Source: Ciona intestinalis | Taxonomy: Eukaryota; Chordata; Ascidiacea; Phlebobranchia; Cionidae | Assembly (NCBI RefSeq): GCF_000224145.3 | Contig: NC_020173.2 | Coordinates: 6,333,796 to 6,397,795, forward strand | Length of the DNA stretch: 64,000 nt | Reading direction: 5' to 3' | Shown: piece after piece, positions 49,001 through 61,502 of the stretch | How positions within the stretch are numbered: position 1 is the first letter of the stretch | Layout of the letters: each line of letters begins with the position of its first letter | The notes under the pieces: generated by a model | What the model saw: the letters and a program-made list of their open reading frames with translations, nothing else | The model's database searches: none | What the model was told of the DNA's origin: nothing | Translations under genes and position numbers: made by a program

Positions 49001-52000
49001 TCATTGATCAAAGTTTCCACGCGACTTATTTGATCTTCACATTCGGCAACTTCTTTCTCTAATTCTTGGACCTCGAGTGTCATCGTGTTTAATTCCTAGG
49101 TTTATAAGTGTTAAGTTACCAAAGTGTTTAATTTCTGGGGGAGAAATAAATGGTTTAACAAGGAGCCAAAGGCAGACACATATAAAATTTTTAAAGAAAA
49201 ATAAATCACTACATTAGAACAAGTGCTCTGTTTCATACACCTTATGCCCGCTTTCGAGTTACCACGTATGTAACTTTGTGGGTGATTGTTTTTAATATAT
49301 GGCAGAGCAGTATATATAGCATTGTCACCCCACATTTGACCATAAATTCAAACAAGGTGACACCTATGCCCTTCCATGCCCTTCCAAAGTTACATCATCA
49401 GTTATATAACCATACCCACCTATTTCTTAGAATTGGAAAATAAAAATTAATTTCAATATTTTTCATCGACAAGACCAGAGCCATATATCGACAAGACCAG
49501 AGCCATAAAATAGACTGGTATATAATAATTTAATTAACCAGCCATACAACAACACCCACCTCTTTCTTAGCATCAGCCAACTTCCCAGCTTTCTCCGCAG
49601 CTTCACCAACTTTGTTCATTTTCATCTCGGCTTCTTTCAACTCGCGTTCTCGCTCAGCTGGTGCGTTTGCGATCTTTCGTTCCAACTCTACGCAGTGTTG
49701 GTGCATCTCACCGAAGCGATCTTTTGCTGTGTCTAACGTTTCACTGCACTCATCTGTTGTAAGTGTTGACTTGATGTTGCAACATATTGGTTTTGGTACC
49801 AACATGGGTAGGCCTATGGGTTTAATGCTACCATTGTGGGTGAAAAAGTCCTTTGGCAAGAATTAATTATGAAACAGACTTTTAACAATAGAAGCTGTTA
49901 ATGTAAAATTGCCAATTTGTTGGTTTCATGTATGCATCTCTTTTAATAATATGTCATTACTGCTGTATTGTACACCATATTTAAATATTTATTTATTCAG
50001 GTATAAATATAGCTACCTAAGACATTTCTGAATTGGGTTTAAGAGGTTACGGGTTCAAGGCTCAACGCTGCTACTGTTGTGTGCGTAAGTGTCCTTGCTC
50101 CAACTCAGTGGTCACTAATGACTAACCCCTATCATAAACCCTTTCATACACTCACAAGCACTGCTTAAAACCACCAAACCTTACCTATAGACTTTTGCAA
50201 TCTTTCAATTTCCTCCAACAGTCTCCCATGTGAAGTAGTTGATATCCTCTGCTTCACCGTCTCAATCTCGCGTTCCTTGATAGTGGCTTGGTTCTTGAGG
50301 TCGTGGTATCGTCCACTGACACGTGCCACGTCATGCAACTTGTTCTCAATTGAAGCGTATTCTCTCTGTTGGAATAGTGGAGTTTGAAAATGAATGTAAC
50401 TTATTATCCTCACATGGCGGTCAACGACAGTCGTTATAACACGGGTGTTCTGTTTCACACACCTCATGCCCGCTTATGAGTTACCACATATGTAACTTTG
50501 TGGGTGATTGTTTTTCTGTATGGCTGACAATGTATACAGGAACCCATTAGTGACCACTGGGTTGGTTTTGCCCATGCACACATATGGCTACAATGGTGGC
50601 AGTGACGAATTTGTAAGCAGGCTAGAGGTGTATGAAACGGAACATTCATGTTATACAACTATCATTGCCCCACACCATTAGAACAAGTCCCAACCACCCA
50701 CCTTAGCATTATGTAGTTCATTCATTGTTGACTTGATTTCCTTCAACTCAGCGAACACAGGGGTTACTTTAGGTCGTGCACCCCCGGTTAACGTGCCCGA
50801 TGGATCAAACAACTCACCAGCAAGGGTGACGGTGCGGGTTTTAACATTAGGGTTGAACGCAACCTGTAACGTAAGGTGTGCAAAGTTAGAACTACACCTT
50901 GGTTCTTATACTACAGTAATGGGTGTTGGGGTAATGGGTTTTGGGTGGGTAATCTACAAACTCTGGCCCAAATCCAAGGTCCCATGACATGCCTCACTGT
51001 AGGACCTCACCCATATATAATAGAATACACACATGGTTTCCTATGTAAAATAGCCAAAACATCAATTTATAATTTAGTTTTTACACCAAGTGGCTCTAAA
51101 CACCCATTATTACAAAATGAAATCAAATGTGATGTGATGGGGAAAACTCTGGTATGAATCCCAGATCTAACCCCTTAACAAAAAGGATCCATTTACACCA
51201 CTGATTAAATATACAGCCCTACAATATTCACCTTATTAGCGTTTTCCATGGTATCGCACACCAGTGTTCCACCAAACACATATTCAAGCGCTTTACGTAT
51301 TTCATCATCCATACCAACCAATGAGAGGGCGAGGTTCACGTTGTTCTGGCCAACCAGGGACTTGGCGTGGGAGACAACCTGTAAGAGGGGAATGTGAGAA
51401 TATGATTGTAATGTTAGGGGGTTTCTTGGGTGGAATGTCACTCTATCTTTTAGGGGACAATGGGTGCATTCTTATGGGCTGTACAAATTGATCATAAAAA
51501 AACAACCGTACGTGGTAACTTGTGAGCGGGCGTGAAATACAACTTGTAGGGAGTTAGTGAATGTGGGAGTTAGTGAATGACCCTAACTTTTGAAACAGGG
51601 GTGCTTTCATATGCTGAGGACTCCAGTTTTAAGCATAAGCCAGCTTTTACCCTGCTGTTAGGTGTCAATATGAGAACATGGGTGTAATGTTAGAGCTTTA
51701 TTGAGTGACATGTCACCCTAATGAACAAAGGCTGACATTTGTTTTAGAACATCAGTTTTAAATATAAAGGGTCTTGGCATGCCACAATATAGGACCTCAC
51801 CCTTATGGTATAGAACTATAGAGTTTTTAAATTTTTTAACAAAATCAGGGTTGTCATTTTGAAAATACAGTTACATTCATTGCCGTCCAACATTACATAG
51901 GGAAATCTGATTCTTAAGGATTTAAACATAACTATCTACCACATAAAATTAAAATTCAACCCAACCCACCCACCTCTCTATTAATGGTCCTGGCAGCCAC

Positions 52001-55000
52001 TTTATTCAAAGGTATAATGGTACATCGACGTTTAAGTTGTCCGTTCTTGAGGAGTTTGGCTCCAGTTTCATGGTTGTCGACAACCACGTTGTATAACCTT
52101 CCACCAGCTACCACTTCTAATGCTGCAATACGAGGTGAATAAATATTCATAAAATGTAACTGAAAGTATTATGTATTCTGCGCCTAATGCTGTGATATAA
52201 TATAGGTTGTTTCAAGAAAAAAATGAGAACAAACTATTTTATTTGTGGCTTACAGCAAAATATTGTTTGGTTGGCTGTTAGAGCCACACGATAAAAAGGT
52301 ACAGAAATAATGCTGTACCAGCATATGATGTGCCATGTGTATTAAACTTTGCTGAATGCTTTATAAATCTTGTGCCTGGATTTAAATAATGTAAATTATT
52401 GGCGTAATGTTAGAAGTGCTTGGGGTGTTATCCAAACTTTTAAAACAGGGTGACATCATATGTTTTAGCACTTAACCTTTAAGCCTAACACCCCAGGTTA
52501 CCCAAGGTTTGGTGCCTATGTATACACACATGTAATAACACAGATGCAGAAATAATGCTCTTACCAGTAGCATGGGTGACATCCTTCACATCAACCAGGT
52601 TCGCTACTAACCCTTTCACTCGAGCTCTGTCCCAGTTTGCCTCAGGATCTCTGGGGATATAAATCAAGATGGGACAAACCCATATTCAGGGGGTTAAGGG
52701 AGCTGGATCCCCTTGGTGAAAAATAAAAAATGTAGACAGCTTGTAAAAAAGTTTCATTTCATTTAAAAATTGAAATCTTTGAAAATGTAAGATCAAAACG
52801 ACGAGTTTCTACGCAAATAAATGAAGAGCTGTTTAAGAAACAAGTGTAATATACTTGACAGCAACATTTATATTCACATTACCTGTAGTTAAACTGTAGG
52901 TTAGGAAACTTGTTATAAAGTCCTTGTGTAAGTCGGCTCATGCGCTGGATCTTGGTCGATAATTCTTGTTTGCGAGATTTTAATTCTTCTTCTGCTCCTT
53001 CTGTTGGGCAAAGTGACTTTTATTATATAATAATAATATAGTGTACCCTAACGATGTTTTGTGATAAAATTACAACTGCTTTTTACCACAGGGCACTTTC
53101 TAATACTATTTTATGCCTGGTAATAACAGAGGAAAATATTGGTTAATTACCTTTTACTAGAAGAGTATATTCGAATTATACAATAAATATATTTTATATG
53201 GGTGAGGTTCTACAGTGAGGCACGCCATGGGACCTGGGATTCAGACCAGAGTTGGCCCATTGGATATTATGTGGTAAAGGTGTCCCATCTTACCCCATCC
53301 TACTATATATATATATATTTATATACAGTGATGCACCCACTCACCGTTATAGTTTAACTTATCCATTTGTTTCTGTATCTCTGCATAACTACGTTCCATC
53401 TTCTTCAACCCATCTTGGTCTTGTTTGTAACTTGCCTCAGTTTTCTTGAGTTCAGTTTGTTTGGCTTTTAATTCCTGTTTGTTGTGTTTTAACTTCATTT
53501 CACTCTGGAAGAAAATTTAAGAGAAAATACATTTTTGTTAAAAAATATTTCCTGCGTTCTATTCTACACTGTATATGGGTGAGGTCCTGTCATAAAATAC
53601 CATCGGACCGGTGGTTTAGGCCAGAGTTAGCCGATTAACCCAACACCTAGGAAGCAACAACACATTAGTACCCACTGGGTTGAAGCAATTACTGTTAAAG
53701 TGTCTTGCCGAAGCACACATTCGCCCACAATGGTAGCAGCATCAAGCATTGAACCTGGTACCCTTTGGTTACAATGCAATCACCTAACCATTGATCCACA
53801 GTACCAGACTCCCAGACTTACTTAGAAATAATACAAGTCAAACAAGCCTAATAATATAAAGACCTGTTTGGTATCCGTTTGAAGTTGGCTGATATCTTTC
53901 TTCACTTGTAACAGTTGAGCTTGCCATGATGCTTCTTCACCGGTGTCCGAGGTGGCTAGACCTGTTGTTACTGCCTGTTGTGATGTCATAGTTTAACAAG
54001 TGTTCCCAAACAGAACATAAACGAAACATGTAATTGAGAAATATTTTTGGTTCAGAATTTTTTTGTTGCAAAGCTTTAAAAAAAAACAACTTTTAAATAC
54101 TATAAAGAATGCGGCAACGCATAGTTTAGGAACCAAAGCAGGCTCATGCTATTCAACATTCAGCCATATTTATTTTACAAATTGTCAGAAACTTCCAACC
54201 ACCAACCTGGAAATGTTTCTCCGCAGCCGCATATTCCTCGTTCATCTTCGAGCTCTCATGTTCAGCTTTCTCACAAAGCAGGCGCAAGTTTTCCAAGGCT
54301 TTTGTTTTGTTGCGGATGGCAGATTCACACTGCAGGAAGTTCATTTAAATATAGCTTTCAATGAAAGGCAAAACTTTATTATTTTATAGTGTGCACGCAT
54401 ATAAAGGCTCTACAGGAGCGATATATTCTGTATTGAAGATAAAAAAGCACAACCCCATTAATGTTTGACTACCATCAGCCTGTTATACCATAAAAATCTG
54501 GTTTTATTCGCCTGGTTCAAAGTTATAACCTGCCAGTCTTACACCCCAGGTTTGGCGTCTATAACCCCCCCACTCACCTCAGATTTACTTTTACTCAACC
54601 CTTTCAGCTTTCTCTTCTCACTGTTGATAACTTCACGTTGGTTGGCGAGGTTGCTTTGAACTTTCGCTTCAATCTTTTCCTCTCGACCAAGTGAACTTTC
54701 CAACTCAACCTTGGCACGCGAATCCTGGGCAGAAATGTTGAGTTACAAAAACAATCCCCACATAACTGTTAAGTGATGTGGTGCAGTGGTAATAGCGCTG
54801 GCTTTTAGACCAGAGGATACTGGATTCGAGGCTCAATGCTGCCACCACTATGGACGTATGTGTCCTTTGGCAAGACACTTTACGGTAATTGCTCCAACCC
54901 AGTGGTCACTAATGGGTTGTCTAAACTGCCAGCCACATATATGAGGTAACTCTTGGCGGGCACAAGATGTATGAAACAGAACACCCGTGCTATAACAACT

Positions 55001-58000
55001 TGATCATTTTTAAACCATTACTTAAACATTACATAAATTTAAATATTTTACAGTTTCTTTGACCCAGAGATTAGTTGTCCAAATACATTCTTTCTAATGT
55101 TAATTAATATCTCCCTAATATTTAGATTCAACAAACCACCTTATCTAATACGTTCTCTAGGTCTGTGATGTCTCTTCCCATGCTGTGGTATTTCTCTTGC
55201 AGTCGGTGGAACTAACATTGTATGAATGAATGAATGAGTGTGTATTACAACTTGATGGTAGCTTGTACTTGTAAGCGGGCACGAGGTGTATGAAACAGAA
55301 CACCCGTGTTGTAACGAGTGTCGTTGCCCCACCATGCGAGGTAAAATGAGTTACATACGTGGTAACTTGTAAGCGGGCACGAGATGTATAAAACAGAACA
55401 CCCGTGTTGTAACGAATGTCGTTGCCACGCCATGCGAGCATAAATAAGTTACATACGTGATAATTGGTAAGCGGGCACCAGGTGTATGAGACAGAACACA
55501 TTATATACATTAATTAATTAATTAACGTAACTTAATTATTCTTGCATGGAAATGAAATGACAGATTATGAAACAGAACATCTGTGATATAAGTCCATTAC
55601 GTTTCATTCAATCATTCAGGATAAAGAAGCCCCATATAAACCTATCATCCAACCACCCACCTCTTGCTCCAACTTCTCCTTCTCTTCATCCATCTCTTCT
55701 ATCTCCCCAGATGCGTTGTTAGCGATCCGCTCCACTGACACGAACTGGTGCGCGATAAGTAGACGGGATAATCTCTCCACCTCCCGCTGAACCTTCTGGA
55801 ACTCCAAGTACGAGGATCGTTCGTCGTGCAACTTCTGGAGAGTTGGTGTGATCTCTTCATCCAATGTCTGGGAAATAGGGAAAGACTTTATATAAGGTCT
55901 CTTCTTTAATAAAATAAATATATTAAAAAAAGTAAAATAAGACAAAATAAAATAATTTTTGGGAAAAGTATAAGGTCTTTTTTTTAGGAAAAATGCAGGC
56001 GCCTATCTTTTGAGAATATTTTTTTTGGAAAACCACATGCATTCTTATATTACAGTTACACACTTTTCTTCTAATGTCTGGTGGGAATATTGCAAGGCTT
56101 AATATGGTCAAAGTAAGAAATAAAATGCATTTTTTTACCCAACTATTTCAATAAAAAAGTAATATATATATATAGGTTGTTCAGCTTTTCCACCATACAA
56201 AACAAATTTTATTCCATTGTTTTGGCTGCGATAAGCCTATAAACATCCAAAACCATTAGGATTAAATACGAATGTTAAAGTTTACTCACCCGGTTTATCT
56301 GGTTGAGTTTGTTTTCCTTCTTCTCGATCATCTTTTGCGCCGAGTCCTTCTTAGACTCGTACATGCTCGTACCAGTGGCTTCCTCTATCATGGATAAGAT
56401 CTCAGGTGGCTTCATGTTCATTACCTTTCAATATAGCTTAACATTATGGGCTGCCTGGGTGTCATTTTATACTTTTGAAAATTTTGAAATTTTATACTTT
56501 GGGTTTTATGTTTATTTCTAGTTATAAACAAAGGTAAAAATCTGTCAAAAAATTATGAAAATTAAGAAGATGTTTGAGAAGATTTTTTTACGAGGAGCTT
56601 CTTGTTCGTGGTCTGTTGTAAGCACGGCTGTTTTAAAATGCAATAACATAAAGTTAAACAGTTAGTATTGCGGCAGTATTTCTTTAACAGTAGAGAACGA
56701 CGTGTCAATTGCTTATTGCTGTGTTCAACCTAAAAAACTATATATTGTTTAATTTTATGAACACAGTCGGAAAGAAGGGATTCTATTTTTGCCAAACAAT
56801 TTCCCATAGCTTAATACAGAAGGAGTTCCATGGATTATAACAAGCAGGAAATCCCAACCTGATTCATCATATACTAAACTATATTAATATCATTTGTGGG
56901 GTGAATCATATAAAGATTAAACACGTGTTGTCCCATTAAGGCAATCCTATGCACTATGACATATGATTACTATGTGATGTCATAATGATAAAGGTCAAAT
57001 AGAGTCCACAACAGAAGTGGTGTTGATTTTATCAAGTTCCTTGGGTTGCAACAATAAAATGGGGCAACTGTAAGAGCAGGTTTGTATTTTTTATCAGAAT
57101 ATTTAAAGATAAGTTACTTTTATAATTGAAGAATTAAGTAGTTGCTGCAACCTCTGGAAAATTCTCAGTTTAGGCCTGTAGCAGCCTGTACCACATAAAC
57201 TTATATAATTCAATACCAGTGTGTGATGTCATAACAAAAAAGGTCATATAGAGTTCACCTTTGTAACACGACCTTGCATGATGAGAAAATGCGGGTTGTT
57301 CACGTTTAAACCGACCGATCGGAATAAATCGGAGACCCTCGAGTTTTGTGCGTTCACCCCGTTGATCAAATATTTATTTCGTCCTCCGATCACTATCTGT
57401 CTCGTGATCTGGAATTAATAAATCAATATAATTAATATTTGGGTTTCTTTCTAAAAAATGCATATACATCATGGGCTGTAATGTTTGTATTGAAACTGAC
57501 CAGAAAATCCAGGTTTTATTGAAATAAAGACAACTGTATCATGTATATGTATGAGGGGTAATCTTTGTTGCATACTTTATTTCCAATTTAAAGATTTAGT
57601 TTATTCATGTGTTGCAAATAAAGCTAAACAAATGTACCATAACCAAACAGATAAAATAAACGTTACAATAAGAAAAAGGAATGTTTAACAGCGAGCATGA
57701 AGTTGACCGATATTTCACTAAAATCATAAAACTTTTTCAACTTGAATGAATATCAGTTATATAATGAAAAATAAATGAGGTTGTTATTTACAGTTATTTC
57801 ATTGTGAGCTTCCATCCCCATTGGGCTTTGTTCCTTGTTACTGTTGTCGAATGTGATGCAGACGGTGGCTTTGTTGATCCCAGCTTGCCCATTCTTATAC
57901 ACAAGATCCTGGAGGTTGGTGGCTCGGACCTTAAACAACAGTTAAGTATTATACATAAAGTAAATCATATGTTGTATTCTATATTGGTGAGGCCCTACAG

Positions 58001-61000
58001 CGACCGCCATGGGTCCTTAGACAACATTATATATTCATACTCTATAATGTTCACTAATAGGTTGAATAATCTATATGGGTGAAGTCTTACAGTGAAGCAT
58101 GCCACCTCCATTATGCCAGGGTTTGCTCATTACCCCAACACCCAAGGTTCTACAACCCATTAGTGACCACTGGGTTGGAGCAATGTCCATTAATTGTCTT
58201 GCCTAGCGACCATTAAGTGCCGGTATCGAGCATTGAACCCGGTATCCTTCAGTCACAATGTAAGTACTTAACCACTGGGCCACAGTGCCAAACATATAAA
58301 GCAATACATTGTATTGATATGTCTGAAATGCAATCTATTTCCTGTATGCGTCATAAGGTAAAGAAACTATGTCATCATATACATGTGTGCATGAGATTAT
58401 GAGTCATATTATGCTAATATGTACAGTGTTGGTAGGATGTACAATTCTTACTAAGGGACTGAAGTTGTATATGTGGGAATTATATTATTCAAATATTTGG
58501 TTCTGACTTCGGTTATTATATATAAATCCTATTCATTAATTATTACGAGCAGTATTATTTTGTATAAGTATTAAGAAGTTTTCACAAAAAATAGGAAAGT
58601 AAGAAGCATGGACCCAACTTATTGGAGGCATCTTGCAAATACTTCAACTGAATATTTTATCCAAACCAATGAGACAAAAAACTTTTACGATGCGAGGCAA
58701 ATATGTCAGGATTTTGGGGGAATATTGGCGTCAGTGACTTCTGGGTTTGTGCAAGTTTTTTTGGAGAGTATTATTCCCATGTCTGTGTCATCAGATAAAG
58801 CTGGAAACCGTAGTTATTGGATTGGAGCCTCAAGGAATGGAAGTCATTCTCCGTGGACATGGGAGGATAACATAACAGTGGTTTACTCAAACTGGGCTCC
58901 AAATGAAAGCAATCAAACTGACGAGAATTGTGCAAATATAAAATCAGATTCCCAACACAAGTGGTACAGCAGCCATTGTGAGTTTGATCAATACAAATAC
59001 ATTTGTGAAAGGGAAATTGTAAATACAACAACAACAGCAGCAAATTTAAACGGTGAGTCAAAAATTAGACGTAATATAACAATGAACCAACATTATGAGA
59101 TAAAAATTATGTATACAGACAGTTAAAACTTTTTTTGACATTTCGATATGCTTGTTGTAGCAGCATTGAGCCTTGAACTAGTACGACTGGACTACAGGCA
59201 ACTAAGCTAACCACTGAGCCATGGGACTGAACTGTATATTTATACCGTACAAGCATTCATTTTATATGTATGTGCTGTTACTGCTATGCCAGAAGTTTAA
59301 ATCATTATTTTGAAATTAAAGACATAATAAGCGCACAGTCTAAACAAAATTAATTAAAATAATTCAGCAGAAAGTTTTGACAGACCAAGAAATGCTATGC
59401 ATCCCAAATGTACATAAACATTATTTTGTACATTTATTATTTACAGTTACAACAACCCCAGCACCTTCTACAACATTCAGCCCAACATTGAACAATAATA
59501 CAACAGCTGCATATGTTGGATCTACTGCTTATAAAACAACAACAACATACACAACATCTCTACCAACTGATACCGACACCACATTTGTTACAAGGACTAC
59601 AAACACACCAATCACATCCCCACACAACACAGGAATATCTACAGAGCTACTGATTATTATTCTGTTACTTGTTGGGATATTTGTGCTTGTAGTTATAAGC
59701 TCTTTGATGATCATGATTAAACGAAGAAGGTTTGTAAAAATATGACAAAGTATTTTTATTTGCATCCATAAACAATTTAATTCATGGTATATAATGTTAG
59801 TTAGCTATTTTAATTAATGCATTATTCAGGCATATAGCCTACTCCAGAGTAATAAACTAAATATAGGTAATTTATATATATATTGTTTATTTGCAATTAG
59901 CGAGCGGTTAATGTTTATATTGAAGTTATATATTTTACTAATTATGCAGGCCCATGCACACAAATCTTCTTTGTACTTTTGGTCTTTATTGTTAAAAGTG
60001 CAACAATTTATTCCCATTCATTTGAGCTGCTATTCTGTATTTGATTTTTAGACTTTGGAAATTGTAGCTAAAACTAAAAAAATGGTGGAAAGCGAGCCTA
60101 GAGATTAGAAATAATGTTATTATAACTTTTAGAAGTCGGCGTGGACGGATATTTGTCACTGAAGCTTTGCAACAAAGCACGAGGGAGAGAGAGGTTGAGA
60201 TAAGGTTGCAACGAGACACGGGGTCAACCATGGATGAAAATCTGATCGAACAAACCAATAATCTCGTTGAAATAACCTCAGAAAACGCATCAATTGAAGG
60301 AAACAGGGAAAGCCAGTACCACGAAGCGAGCCTTTCAACTCAGTATAACAATGCAACTTATGGTAAGTTTTTTTATTGATATTCAATTTTTTGGTAATAT
60401 TGACTTTTTTGGCTTCTCGGGATCGGTATAAATACGATAATTTTGGTCCAACATTTTCATCACGACTGACAGAAGCTTTGAAATATAATGTCGTTTTACT
60501 TAAAGTTATCGAGTAGGGATGTGCCGAAATTAAGCCAAAGTAAAATGCGCGTGATAGAGTGCTGGCTTCTTTGTAATTCCAAAAAAATTGGGCCGAGAGG
60601 CGAGCCCGCATGCGATTACTATGTTGGATGCGAGAGCAAAATAATAAAAACAATGAAAGTGTATAATGGCCCTACAATCTAATATTTTGTTATAAACCTC
60701 TATATCTCAGGTCAATATCGTTTTGCAGATCAAGTGAATGAAGTTGTGGATGACGATGATTATGTTGCTATTTATAGCACTTCCAAGAAAGTGATGAACA
60801 GAAATAAAACACCTTGAATAAGGTCCTTATAGGTCTATGATGATAAAATGGAAGATACCATGTTTGGGAAAAATTACAAAACTGATATGGAAACTTTGTG
60901 CAATGGTTGTGTTTAATAAATAAAACCTTATTTTTGTAAAGAATAAGTTTATTGGTCGATTTTAGTCGTAGGAGCTCATTTTTGCACATTCACACTCAAA

Positions 61001-61502
61001 TCTTTAAACTGTTTATTATACAGCAGTACCCGTGACCTGTAGGGATATTTCTTAATTATCAGCAAAATTGCCGTATTTTCAGGGGAATAACAAAATTCCT
61101 CCAGGTGACTTTTTACAATTTGGCCGACATAAATATATACAATACTGGCAGCTACAATAAGGAACTTCTGCGTTTTGAAATAATACTACAATGGAACATA
61201 AAATTGCATCTTATTATTAAAATGCATTTAAAAAATGAGTGTAGGAAACGAGGTGTGGGAAACAGAACACCCGTGTTATAATGACTGTCGTTTTGCGGCA
61301 ACACGGGATAAAGCAAATTACATTAATTCAATACCTGTGAAAGATTAGTAATTCCCAACAAGAAACAAATTGCATCCAATATATTTGACTTCCCGCTTCC
61401 GTTAAGTCCAGTTATTGCGTTAAATAGAGGATCGAATCCTTTTATGTCGGTTTGCTGGGCGTAGGATTTAAATCCGTCAACTGTAACGCTCTTAATATAC
61501 AT
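46033..61502 (-). CDS. SMC2: SMC2, condensin ATPase subunit, complete
   Basis: ATPase core of condensin that compacts mitotic chromosomes, paired with SMC4. I resolve 24 exons with fully consistent phases, 1,202 aa (human about 1,197): 61502-61335, 57929-57792, 57408-57259, 56424-56290, 55867-55661, 55211-55140, 54724-54578, 54329-54207, 53974-53864, 53504-53345, 53000-52883, 52650-52565, 52122-51974, 51378-51232, 50863-50702, 50365-50185, 49753-49560, 49095-48952, 48727-48533, 48302-48102, 47603-47487, 47104-46944, 46693-46546, 46227-46033. The Walker A motif GLNGSGKS is at 32-39 and the ABC signature LSGGQ at about 1084-1088. Walker B ([13 protein letters not shown]) lies in exon 23. The hinge is at about 510-680 between two long coiled coils rich in Glu, Lys and Gln. 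Intron 1 (3.4 kb) contains a lectin gene on the other strand. Confidence 0.97.
46725..46865 (+). repeat. family B tail modules in an SMC2 intron
   Basis: TACGTGGTAACTTGTAAGCG and GTGTATGAAACAGAACACCCG: one truncated and one near-complete unit. Confidence 0.7.
47140..47400 (-). repeat. family B SINE, reverse orientation
   Basis: Tail (CTTGCATGGCGGGCAATGG, GTTCTGTTTCATACACCTCG), then body (TATGGCTGACAATTTAGACAACCC, TTAGTGACCACTGGGTTGGAGC) and a diverged head. It lies in an SMC2 intron. Similar reverse copies are at about 48350-48460, 50385-50690, 53650-53815, 58140-58300, 61735-61915 and 62285-62510. Confidence 0.75.
50925..51165. repeat. family C copies in an SMC2 intron
   Basis: GTTGGGGTAATGGG, CATGCCTCACTGTAGGACC and CTCACCCATATATAATAG, followed by a second, more diverged unit. 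Confidence 0.7.
54775..55010 (+). repeat. tRNA-headed SINE (family B), nearly full length
   Basis: This is the clearest tRNA-like head in the window: box-A-like GTGGTAATAGCGCTGG, box-B-like GGATTCGAGGCTC. It is followed by GTGTCCTTTGGCAAGACAC, GTGGTCACTAATGGGTTGTC and a shortened tail (AAGATGTATGAAACAGAACAC). It lies in an SMC2 intron, antisense to the gene. Confidence 0.82.
55235..55505 (+). repeat. family B tail module, three tandem copies
   Basis: Three units of about 93 bp contain TTGTAAGCGGGCACGAGGTG, ATGAAACAGAACACCCGTG, TAACGA(G/A)TGTCGTTGCC and CATGCGAGGTAAAATGAGTTA. They lie in an SMC2 intron. This is an intermediate stage between single modules and the six-unit array at 15705. Confidence 0.85.
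57970..58145. repeat. family C copies in SMC2 intron 1
   Basis: TATTGGTGAGGCCCTACAGCG, CTATATGGGTGAAGTCTTACAG and TTTGCTCATTACCCCAACACCC. Confidence 0.65.
58608..60817 (+). CDS. C-type lectin transmembrane receptor, nested antisense in SMC2 intron 1
   Basis: Probable type I cell-surface protein. Four exons: 58608-59052, 59447-59729, 60133-60362, 60711-60817, phases consistent, 354 aa. Exon 1 is a C-type lectin domain: [43 protein letters not shown] and [16 protein letters not shown]. The EPN/QPD and WND calcium-binding motifs are not intact, so calcium-dependent sugar binding is doubtful. Exon 2 is a Thr/Ser/Pro-rich stalk of about 60 aa, then [22 protein letters not shown] and KRRR. Exons 3-4 are a cytoplasmic tail with many Glu and Gln, ending in [10 protein letters not shown]. 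No signal peptide is encoded before the domain. Either an upstream exon is missed, or the ATG at 58608 is not the true start. A spliced upstream exon would lie between 57930 and 58607. Confidence 0.82.
60818..61334. other. end of SMC2 intron 1, no gene seen
   Basis: It holds the probable 3' UTR of the lectin gene, with AATAAA at about 60918-60923. A diverged family B tail (about 61240-61325) sits next to SMC2 exon 1. Confidence 0.55.

Noticed and set aside
54775-54860. Possible tRNA genes at tRNA-like heads (also 8222, 24880, 38880)
   Set aside because: They carry box A/B-like words but no convincing cloverleaf with paired acceptor stem, and are followed by the shared SINE body. They are SINE heads.
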